From Bacteroides sp. AN502(2024) (lineage in GTDB: Bacteria > Bacteroidota > Bacteroidia > Bacteroidales > Bacteroidaceae), in assembly GCF_041227145.1 (NCBI RefSeq), contig NZ_JBGFSP010000003.1, positions 2,542,001 to 2,606,000 on the forward strand: 64,000 nucleotides of DNA, given 5' to 3'. Below, one piece after another: positions 57,696 through 64,000 of this stretch. Under the pieces are notes generated by a model that saw nothing but the letters and a program-made list of their open reading frames with translations, made no database searches and had not been told where the DNA came from. Every line of letters begins with the position of its first letter. The first letter of the stretch is position 1. Position numbers and translations under genes: made by a program.

Positions 57696-58644
57696 ACGTT
57701 ATTATCATATTGACGGTGATCAGTTTGAGCGGCAATATAAAGAGTATCTAAGTGACTACCGCATGTGGGATCAACTGTCCCATGCCGCAAACTGGCTGCT
57801 GTTTTCCGAGAACCTGGGACCGTACTTGAGTATTGATGAAACTTCCCTTTCTAATGGTGAGTTATATACTATAATCATCAACAGAGAGGCACACGGTGGT
57901 AAAGGTGCTATCGTGGCTATTGTCAAGGGTACCAAGGCTGACGATGTCATAGCTGTGCTAGAACAAATCCCTGAAGAAGCACTTCGGATGGTGCGGGAGG
58001 TCACTCTTGATTTGTCAGAAAGTATGCGCAAGATCGTTCGCAGATGTTTCACCTCGGCTATCCGTGTGATAGATCGCTTCCATATTCAAAAGCTGGCGTG
58101 TGATGCTGTACAGGAAATTAGAATCGGACACCGTTGGGAAGCTATACAAGAAGAGACTGATGTCAGGCAGGAAGCTAAAGGTCTGAAAAAGAAATATACC
58201 CCTTTTACCTTTGAGAATGGTGATACACGCAAGGAATTATTGGCAAGGAGCCGGTATCTGCTTTTCAAATCTGCTGAAAAATGGACTGAAGCACAGAAGC
58301 TCAGAGCTACAGTCTTATTCAGAGAATATCCGGATATTAAACGGGCATATTCACTTAGTCATTCTTTAAGAATGATTTTTAATAAACGATCGATAAAGGC
58401 AGGAGTAAGAACCAATTTAGCGAAGTGGTATCAAGAAGTAGAACAATCTGGATTTGAATCGTTTAACACTATAGCTGCTACATTATATGACAGAAGTGAG
58501 GAGATACTAAACTTCTATATTAATAGGGCATCAAATGCTGCTGCAGAATCATTTAATGCGAAAGTTAAATAGTTCAGAGAACAACTTAGAGGGGTTATAG
58601 ATATACCCTTTTTCTTGTATAGACTAACTAAAATTTATGCATAA
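57661..58644 (+). pseudogene. ISL3-type transposase, catalytic frame, with late stop (copy 2)
   Basis: 303 residues up to a TAG at 58570-58572, where copy 1 has CAG (Gln). After it the frame stays open for about 23 more residues (FREQLRGVIDIPFFLYRLTK) to the original stop. The three catalytic residues (SIDETS, TLDLSES, AAESFNAK) all lie before the TAG, so a slightly short but active enzyme cannot be excluded. It starts with TTG unless it is made by frameshift from the first frame. Confidence 0.85.
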
Positions 58645-58691
58645 AACCACAGGATTTTATCGATGACCCCACAAGACTTTACGGGTGACCC

Positions 58692-58699
58692 GGTAATGT
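58692..58699. repeat. Target site duplication of IS copy 2, right
   Basis: GGTAATGT, identical to 57235-57242. Confidence 0.9.
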
Positions 58700-58784
58700 A
58701 CCTACCTATATCAGTGAAAATCAGATAAAAAGAAAAAGACACCCAAGAGTGGAAGCCTCTCAAATGCCTTATTCCTTTATCAAG

Positions 58785-58858
58785 TAGCGGGACCCGGGAT
58801 TGAACCGGGGACCTCATGATTATGAATCATGCGCTCTAACCAGCTGAGCTATCCCGCC
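58785..58858 (-). tRNA. tRNA with anticodon CAT, probably elongator tRNA-Met
   Basis: 74 bases. The acceptor stem GGCGGGA pairs with TCCCGCT (closing G-T pair), the D arm is AGCTCAGCTGGTTAGAGC, the anticodon loop is TTCATAA and the T arm contains GGTTCAATCC. It lacks the initiator features. A lysidine-modified tRNA-Ile reading ATA has the same anticodon and cannot be fully excluded. Confidence 0.9.
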
Positions 58859-58879
58859 ATCATTTCTCGATTGCGGGTG

Positions 58880-58910
58880 CAAAGATAGATGATTTTCTAT
58901 AATCTCCAAA
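58880..58910 (-). promoter_or_regulatory. Promoter of the CAT tRNA gene
   Basis: On the minus strand TTTG (58910-58907) and TATCTTTG (58887-58880) are perfect boxes with a 19-base spacer. Transcription would start near 58873, about 15 bases before the tRNA. Confidence 0.8.
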
Positions 58911-58930
58911 ACAATTCATGACTTTTTTGT

Positions 58931-58939
58931 GTTTTTTCT
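58931..58939. repeat. Target site duplication GTTTTTTCT, first of three
   Basis: The same nine bases recur at 60275-60283 and 61619-61627, at every border of the two tandem IS4-type elements. Confidence 0.85.
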
Positions 58940-60274
58940 CAATATTGTCCTAAATAAATTGGGGGAACAAATAAAAAGGAAGTAGAACTAAGGTAAAATG
59001 ACTACCTTAGTAGCGAGCCACCAACTCATCTACTTCCTATGGCAAATATAACACTTTTCGCACAGGTAATATCACATCTCCCGAAAGAAAATATCAGGAA
59101 AATCATAAAATCTTCGGGGTCAGACAAGCATTGTAAGGGCTACAATACATGGAGTCAGTTTGTTAGCATGATTTTCAGCCAATTCTCAGGATGTGATTCA
59201 GTCAGAGATATCTCAAACGGGCTGAAATCAGCCACCGGCAACCTCAATCATTTGGGAATCAACCGTGCACCATCCAAGTCAACGGTAGCATATCAGAACG
59301 CCAACCGAGACAGTTCGGTTTTTCGCGGCATATTCTACTCGTTGTTTCAGTATTTCGGACAGCAAGCCCTATGGCAACGAAGAAAGTTCCGTTTCAAGAT
59401 GCCGATAAAACTGCTCGACTCCACATTGGTGTCATTGACTCTGTCAATATATGACTGGGCACATTACACTACCACCAAGGGGGCGGTCAAGATGCACACG
59501 CTATTGGACTATGACAGTCTTTTGCCGGAGTTCGTGAATATCACCGATGGCAAAACCACCGACAACAAAGCTGCTTTTGATATTGAGTTACATCCGTATA
59601 GTATTGTAGTAGCCGACCGAGGCTACTGTGACTACTCATTGCTGAATAATTGGGACAGCAGCAACGTGTTCTTTGTAGTGCGTCATAAAGACAATATCCG
59701 GTACAAATCCATAGAGGAGTTGCCTTTGCCTGAAAAACACGCTCAGAATGTACTTATTGACGAAATAATCGAGTTCGAACTCTCGGCGGCCAAATCCAAA
59801 TATCCCAAACGTTTACGTCGCATCGCAGTATGGAACGATGAACACGGTTTTGAAATTGAGTTACTCACAAACAACTTCACATTGGCAGCATCAAGCATAG
59901 CGGCTCTGTACAAGGCTCGGTGGAACATAGAAATCTTCTTTCGCAACCTCAAGCAACTGCTACGCATCAAGAGCTTTATCGGCACATCCCGCAATGCCGT
60001 AGAGACCCAAATATGGACTGCTATGACTACAATGCTGATTCTGACATGGCTAAAGCACATCGCAAGATACAAATGGGCATTGGCTAACCTTGTGGTCACG
60101 CTCCGGCTGAACACATTTACCAAAATCGACCTCCAAAAATGGCTTGATCAACCATTTACACCACCTCCCGAAACCATCGAAAACGATTAGGGGGGATTGA
60201 TTTTGAACTCTCGAGGCTATACTTAACAGTATAGTCAGTTAGCTCATGCTCAAAATTTATTTAGGACAATATTG
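58940..60274 (+). mobile_element. IS4-family insertion sequence, tandem copy A
   Basis: 1335 bases with terminal inverted repeats of at least 20 bases (CAATATTGTCCTAAATAAAT at the left and its complement at the right). A second small palindrome, CTATACTTAACAGTATAG, lies near the right end. It carries one transposase gene and is separated from copy B by a single 9-base target duplication. Confidence 0.95.
59039..60190 (+). CDS. IS4-family transposase (copy A)
   Basis: 383 residues. An N-terminal DUF4372-like region (ITLFAQVISHLPKENIRKII) precedes the DDE domain: LLDSTLVSLTLSIYDWA (first D), SIVVADRGYCDYSLL (second D) and the YREK-like segment YKARWNIEIFFRNLKQLLRI with the glutamate. It is full length and looks functional. 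It differs from the copy B enzyme at one residue (YKSIEEL versus YKAIEEL). Confidence 0.95.
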   Translation: MANITLFAQVISHLPKENIRKIIKSSGSDKHCKGYNTWSQFVSMIFSQFSGCDSVRDISNGLKSATGNLNHLGINRAPSKSTVAYQNANRDSSVFRGIFYSLFQYFGQQALWQRRKFRFKMPIKLLDSTLVSLTLSIYDWAHYTTTKGAVKMHTLLDYDSLLPEFVNITDGKTTDNKAAFDIELHPYSIVVADRGYCDYSLLNNWDSSNVFFVVRHKDNIRYKSIEELPLPEKHAQNVLIDEIIEFELSAAKSKYPKRLRRIAVWNDEHGFEIELLTNNFTLAASSIAALYKARWNIEIFFRNLKQLLRIKSFIGTSRNAVETQIWTAMTTMLILTWLKHIARYKWALANLVVTLRLNTFTKIDLQKWLDQPFTPPPETIEND

Positions 60275-60283
60275 GTTTTTTCT
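60275..60283. repeat. Shared target duplication between the tandem IS4 copies
   Basis: GTTTTTTCT, the only sequence between copy A and copy B. Confidence 0.85.
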
Positions 60284-61618
60284 CAATATTGTCCTAAATA
60301 AATTGGGGGAACAAATAAAAAGGAAGTAGAACTAAGGTAAAATGACTACCTTAGTAGCGAGCTACCAACTCATCTACTTCCTATGGCAAATATAACACTT
60401 TTCGCACAGGTAATATCACATCTCCCGAAAGAAAATATCAGGAAAATCATAAAATCTTCGGGGTCAGACAAGCATTGTAAGGGCTACAATACATGGAGTC
60501 AGTTTGTTAGCATGATTTTCAGCCAATTCTCAGGATGTGATTCAGTCAGAGATATCTCAAACGGGCTGAAATCAGCCACCGGCAACCTCAATCATTTGGG
60601 AATCAACCGTGCACCATCCAAGTCAACGGTAGCATATCAGAACGCCAACCGAGACAGTTCGGTTTTTCGCGGCATATTCTACTCGTTGTTTCAGTATTTC
60701 GGACAGCAAGCCCTATGGCAACGAAGAAAGTTCCGTTTCAAGATGCCGATAAAACTGCTCGACTCCACATTGGTGTCATTGACTCTGTCAATATATGACT
60801 GGGCACATTACACTACCACCAAGGGGGCGGTCAAGATGCACACGCTATTGGACTATGACAGTCTTTTGCCGGAGTTCGTGAATATCACCGATGGCAAAAC
60901 CACCGACAACAAAGCTGCTTTTGATATTGAGTTACATCCGTATAGTATTGTAGTAGCCGACCGAGGCTACTGTGACTACTCATTGTTGAATAATTGGGAC
61001 AGCAGCAACGTGTTCTTTGTAGTGCGTCATAAAGACAATATCCGGTACAAAGCCATAGAGGAGTTGCCTTTGCCTGAAAAACACGCTCAGAATGTACTTA
61101 TTGACGAAATAATCGAGTTCGAACTCTCGGCGGCCAAATCCAAATATCCCAAACGTTTACGTCGCATCGCAGTATGGAACGATGAACACGGTTTTGAGAT
61201 TGAGTTACTCACAAACAACTTCACATTGGCAGCATCAAGCATAGCGGCTCTGTACAAGGCTCGGTGGAATATAGAAATCTTCTTTCGCAACCTCAAGCAA
61301 CTGCTACGCATCAAGAGCTTTATCGGCACATCCCGCAATGCCGTAGAGACCCAAATATGGACTGCTATGACTACAATGCTGATTCTGACATGGCTAAAGC
61401 ACATCGCAAGATACAAATGGGCATTGGCTAACCTTGTGGTCACGCTCCGGCTGAACACATTTACCAAAATCGACCTCCAAAAATGGCTTGATCAACCATT
61501 TACACCACCTCCCGAAACCATCGAAAACGATTAGGGGGGATTGATTTTGAACTCTCGAGGCTATACTTAACAGTATAGTCAGTTAGCTCATGCTCAAAAT
61601 TTATTTAGGACAATATTG
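60284..61618 (+). mobile_element. IS4-family insertion sequence, tandem copy B
   Basis: 1335 bases, same orientation and same ends as copy A. I count about five single-base differences between the copies (for example near 60366, 60987, 61050, 61198 and 61270). Confidence 0.95.
60383..61534 (+). CDS. IS4-family transposase (copy B)
   Basis: 383 residues, intact, with the same catalytic motifs as copy A (STLVSL, VVADRGY, WNIEIFFRNLK) and one residue difference (A for S in YKAIEEL). The start ATG follows ATCTACTTCCT, as in copy A. Confidence 0.95.
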   Translation: MANITLFAQVISHLPKENIRKIIKSSGSDKHCKGYNTWSQFVSMIFSQFSGCDSVRDISNGLKSATGNLNHLGINRAPSKSTVAYQNANRDSSVFRGIFYSLFQYFGQQALWQRRKFRFKMPIKLLDSTLVSLTLSIYDWAHYTTTKGAVKMHTLLDYDSLLPEFVNITDGKTTDNKAAFDIELHPYSIVVADRGYCDYSLLNNWDSSNVFFVVRHKDNIRYKAIEELPLPEKHAQNVLIDEIIEFELSAAKSKYPKRLRRIAVWNDEHGFEIELLTNNFTLAASSIAALYKARWNIEIFFRNLKQLLRIKSFIGTSRNAVETQIWTAMTTMLILTWLKHIARYKWALANLVVTLRLNTFTKIDLQKWLDQPFTPPPETIEND

Positions 61619-61627
61619 GTTTTTTCT
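61619..61627. repeat. Target site duplication GTTTTTTCT, third copy
   Basis: Identical to 58931-58939 and 60275-60283; it marks the right border of the tandem array. Confidence 0.85.
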
Positions 61628-61770
61628 TTGAGAAAGTTCCTGATTTTCCCTATAAATAGAGAGCTTGAGGCTTAATAATGAAAGAATAATTAATAAAGTG
61701 TCTGATTTATGCAGCGTATTTAGAAAAAAGTATTTATCTTGGCACACGATAAAAACAATTCGAAATTGCT

Positions 61771-62157
61771 ATGAAAAAGGAAAAGATTTATTTGGAGTAT
61801 TTGTTGAATGCAACATCTAAAAATATTCTTTGGGCAGCTATAAGTACACCGATCGGGTTGGAGGACTGGTTTGCAGACAAAGTTATTTCTGACGATAAAA
61901 TAGTAGAGTTTCATTGGGGAAAGACAGAACAGAGGAAAGCTGAGATTATTGCCATTCGCTCTTTCTCTTTTATCCGCTTCCGTTGGTTGGATGATGAAAA
62001 CGAACGCGATTATTTTGAAATCAAAATGGCTTATAATGAGCTGACTAGTGATTATGTGTTGGAAATTACCGATTTCGCAGAACCGGATGAAGTAGACGAT
62101 ATGAAAGAATTGTGGGAGTCGCAAGTCGCTAAATTAAGAAGAACTTGTGGTTTTTAG
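61771..62157 (+). CDS. START-like (SRPBCC/AHSA1-type) domain protein
   Basis: 128 residues without signal peptide. The pattern YLLNATSKNILWAAISTPIG, LEDWFADKVI, FHWGKTEQRKAEIIA and RFRWLDDENERDYFEI fits the small START-like proteins common in Bacteroidetes, which have a hydrophobic ligand cavity. Its ligand and role are not known. It precedes the LptF/G gene by 76 bases in the same direction, but that gene has its own promoter. The IS4 array ends 143 bases upstream, so the original promoter region may have been altered. Confidence 0.85.
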   Translation: MKKEKIYLEYLLNATSKNILWAAISTPIGLEDWFADKVISDDKIVEFHWGKTEQRKAEIIAIRSFSFIRFRWLDDENERDYFEIKMAYNELTSDYVLEITDFAEPDEVDDMKELWESQVAKLRRTCGF

Positions 62158-62176
62158 TTAACTTTCAACTAAAAAT

Positions 62177-62207
62177 TTTCGATGCTCCTTTTTTTGTACT
62201 AATTTTG
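62177..62207 (+). promoter_or_regulatory. Promoter of the LptF/LptG gene
   Basis: A TTTC at 62177-62180 and a perfect -7 box TAATTTTG at 62200-62207 are 19 bases apart. Transcription would start near 62214, 20 bases before the ATG. Confidence 0.65.
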
Positions 62208-62233
62208 CATCCTAATTGCACGAACCTATTAAG

Positions 62234-64000
62234 ATGCTACGCATAAAGAAATTAGATATATTTATCGTAAAGAGTTTTTTGATGCTCTTTATTGGTACAT
62301 TCTTCATCTGTCTGTTCATATTTATGATGCAGTTCCTGTGGAGATATGTAGACGAATTGGTCGGAAAGGGATTGGAGATGAGCGTCATGGCTCAATTCTT
62401 CTTTTATTCCGCATTAACCTTAGTGCCATTATCGTTGCCATTGGCAGTGTTGCTAGCCTCTTTGATTACTTTCGGTAACTTTGGCGAGCGTTACGAATTA
62501 CTCGCAATGAAAGCCGCGGGTATTTCTCTACTTAAAATCATGCGTCCGCTCGTGCTCTTTGTTTGCGGACTTGTCGGTGTTTCATTCTATTTCCAAAATG
62601 TTGTAGGTCCTATCGCCCAGGCTAAGCTGGGAACCTTGATTCTTTCGATGAAACAGAAATCTCCCGAGTTGGATATCCCGGAAGGAGTTTTCTATTCTGA
62701 AATAGAGGATTACAATTTAAAGGTAGCCAAGAAAAACCGGAAGACCGGTATGCTATATGATGTACTGATTTATAGTATGAAAGATGGGTTTGAGAAAGCA
62801 CGTATTATCTATGCTGATTCCGGGCGCTTGGAGATGACGGCAGATAAACAGCATCTTTGGCTACATTTGTATAGTGGAGACTTATTTGAGAATCTGAGGG
62901 CGCAAAGTATGAAATCGGAAAATGTGCCTTATCGCCGGGAGCAATTCCGGGAGAAGCATACCATTATTGAATTTAATTCTGATTTCAATATGGTTGACGG
63001 TGAAATTATGGGTAAGCAGTCCAATGCTAAGGATATGGCGCAGTTGCAAAGCTCTATTGATTCTATGGTGGTAGTGGGAGATAGTATCGGACGACAATAT
63101 TACAGGGAAGTGGCAGAAGGAAATTTCCGTGCTTCCTATGGATTGACAAAGGAAGATACGGTCAAGATAGAAAAGGCGGATATTCGTGAATATAACGTGG
63201 ACAGTCTTTATGAGGTAGCCTCTTTAACGCAGAAACAGAAGGTACTTTCTTCTGCTGTCAGTCGAGCGGAGAATGTGGCTAACGACCTTGGATTCAAGAA
63301 ATTCACGATGGAAGATAATGATTATAAAATTCGGAAGCATAAGACGGAATGGCATAAGAAGATAACGATTTCACTCTCTTGTTTGCTGTTTTTCTTTATC
63401 GGAGCTCCATTGGGGGGGATTATTCGCAAAGGAGGTTTGGGAATGCCAGTAATCGTATCGGTGTTGGTATTTATCATTTACTATATCATTGATAATACAG
63501 GATATAAAATGGCCCGTGACGGTAAGTGGATAGTATGGATGGGAATGTGGACAAGTAGTGTGGTTCTTGCCCCATTAGGAGCTTTCCTTACCTATAAATC
63601 GAATAAGGACTCTGTGGTACTTAATGCAGATGCCTATATTAACTGGTTCAAAAAGATTGCGGGGATTCGTAATGTACGTCATGTCTTTAAGAAAGAGGTG
63701 ATTATCCACGATCCTGATTATACCCGTCTAGCCGGTGATTTGGAACAACTCACTGCAGAGTGTAGGGCGTATGCTGCTAAGAAACGATTGGAAAAAGCGC
63801 CCAACTACTTCAGGTTATGGATGTCAGGCGAAGAGGATAATGGGGTAATAGCTATCAATGAAAAGCTGGAAGCATTGATTGAAGAAATGTCCAATACGAA
63901 ATCTGCCACTTTGATCGGCGCATTAAACAATTATCCGGTTATTTCCGTTTCTGCTCATGTGCGCCCGTTCCATATATATGGGTTGAATTTGGTAGCCGGA
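62234..64000 (+). CDS. LptF/LptG-type lipopolysaccharide export permease (cut by window edge)
   Basis: 589 codons lie inside the window and the frame is still open at base 64000. The ATG at 62234 gives MLRIKKLDIFIVKSFLMLFI. Three helices lie in the first 115 residues (FFICLFIFMMQFLWRYVDEL, SALTLVPLSLPLAVLLASLI, MRPLVLFVCGLVGVSFYF) with the family motif ERYELLAMKAAGIS. A periplasmic jellyroll domain follows (about 130-370). Three more helices come after KKITISLSCLLFFFIGAPLG, with PLGGIIRKGGLGMPVIVSV. LptF/G with LptB extracts LPS from the inner membrane toward LptA. Bacteroides versions are long, with a C-terminal cytoplasmic extension, as seen here from about residue 465. Confidence 0.94.
   Translation, partial: MLRIKKLDIFIVKSFLMLFIGTFFICLFIFMMQFLWRYVDELVGKGLEMSVMAQFFFYSALTLVPLSLPLAVLLASLITFGNFGERYELLAMKAAGISLLKIMRPLVLFVCGLVGVSFYFQNVVGPIAQAKLGTLILSMKQKSPELDIPEGVFYSEIEDYNLKVAKKNRKTGMLYDVLIYSMKDGFEKARIIYADSGRLEMTADKQHLWLHLYSGDLFENLRAQSMKSENVPYRREQFREKHTIIEFNSDFNMVDGEIMGKQSNAKDMAQLQSSIDSMVVVGDSIGRQYYREVAEGNFRASYGLTKEDTVKIEKADIREYNVDSLYEVASLTQKQKVLSSAVSRAENVANDLGFKKFTMEDNDYKIRKHKTEWHKKITISLSCLLFFFIGAPLGGIIRKGGLGMPVIVSVLVFIIYYIIDNTGYKMARDGKWIVWMGMWTSSVVLAPLGAFLTYKSNKDSVVLNADAYINWFKKIAGIRNVRHVFKKEVIIHDPDYTRLAGDLEQLTAECRAYAAKKRLEKAPNYFRLWMSGEEDNGVIAINEKLEALIEEMSNTKSATLIGALNNYPVISVSAHVRPFHIYGLNLVAG

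Larger units (their letters stand above)
57243..58691 (+). mobile_element. ISL3-type (ISAon1-like) insertion sequence, copy 2
   Basis: 1449 bases. The ends GGCTCACCGGTAAAATC and (read inwards) GGGTCACCCGTAAAGTC form imperfect terminal inverted repeats. An 8-base target duplication GGTAATGT flanks it, the length expected for ISL3-type elements. It is inserted between the ECF sigma gene and tRNA-Met. Confidence 0.93.

Noticed and set aside
57640..57700. Programmed frameshift joining the two ISL3-type transposase frames
   Set aside because: The frames overlap by 35 bases and a TTTTTTAAAAG run lies nearby. The second frame is one base ahead, which does not fit a standard -1 slippery site, and the group is often annotated as two separate proteins. 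Not supported enough.
37141..58691. Proven composite transposon
   Set aside because: The outer 8-base flanks (TATTTTTT and GGTAATGT) differ, and copy 2 has its own target duplication. Movement as one unit is possible but not shown.

Overview
The window is chromosomal DNA of a Bacteroides species. Evidence: a 16S-tRNA-Ile-tRNA-Ala-23S-5S operon of Bacteroides type, Bacteroides promoter elements (-33 TTTG and -7 TAnnTTTG, about 20 bases apart) in front of many genes, SusC/SusD pairs, FecR/ECF regulators, GH92 mannosidases and SPII lipoproteins. I do not name the species.

Layout. 1-9668 (minus strand): the 5' part of a SusC gene, a BadF-type sugar kinase, the methionine sulfoxide reductase fusion msrAB, and a five-gene MacAB/TolC-like efflux operon. 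9848-16408: a ROK glucokinase, rplS on the opposite strand, then a plus-strand operon holding a 5'-nucleotidase split into two genes and a GH3/serine-hydrolase fusion. 16418-20437: a patchy accessory stretch with a nested hairpin, a MarR gene, a strikingly G+C-rich GH92 gene, nine 41-base tandem repeats and a G+C-rich glycosidase fragment, ending at the 3' side of tRNA-Phe. 20672-25411: a core operon sppA-lpxK-PNP-thiL. 25637-29148: a histidine phosphatase and a second GH92. 29335-30586: two broken genes (FecR and a GH5-like glycosidase) joined head to head. 30835-31129: an inverted-repeat element with alternating CA/CG tracts. 31419-37103: the rRNA operon with two tandem promoters.

37141-58691 is the most interesting part. 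Two 1449-base ISL3-type insertion sequences in opposite orientation enclose eleven genes that all read leftwards: ECF sigma factor, FecR anti-sigma factor, STN-type SusC, SusD, a DUF4843-like lipoprotein, a PKD-like lipoprotein, a stand-alone carboxypeptidase-regulatory-like domain protein, a TonB-receptor-like beta-barrel protein, a GldA-like ABC ATPase and two tandem GldF-GldG-like permease fusions. There are no carbohydrate-active enzymes in the locus, so it does not look like a normal glycan-utilisation locus. A 16-base perfect inverted repeat flanks the stand-alone domain gene, and a -7 promoter element lies just outside it.

58785-64000: tRNA-Met(CAT), two head-to-tail IS4-family elements that share a 9-base target duplication, a START-like protein gene and the start of an LptF/LptG permease gene that runs off the window.

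The genes fit a gut commensal that imports and degrades host or yeast glycans (GH92, GH3, ROK and BadF kinases) and controls envelope import systems through sigma/anti-sigma pairs. IS elements have reshaped the neighbourhood of its rRNA and tRNA genes.
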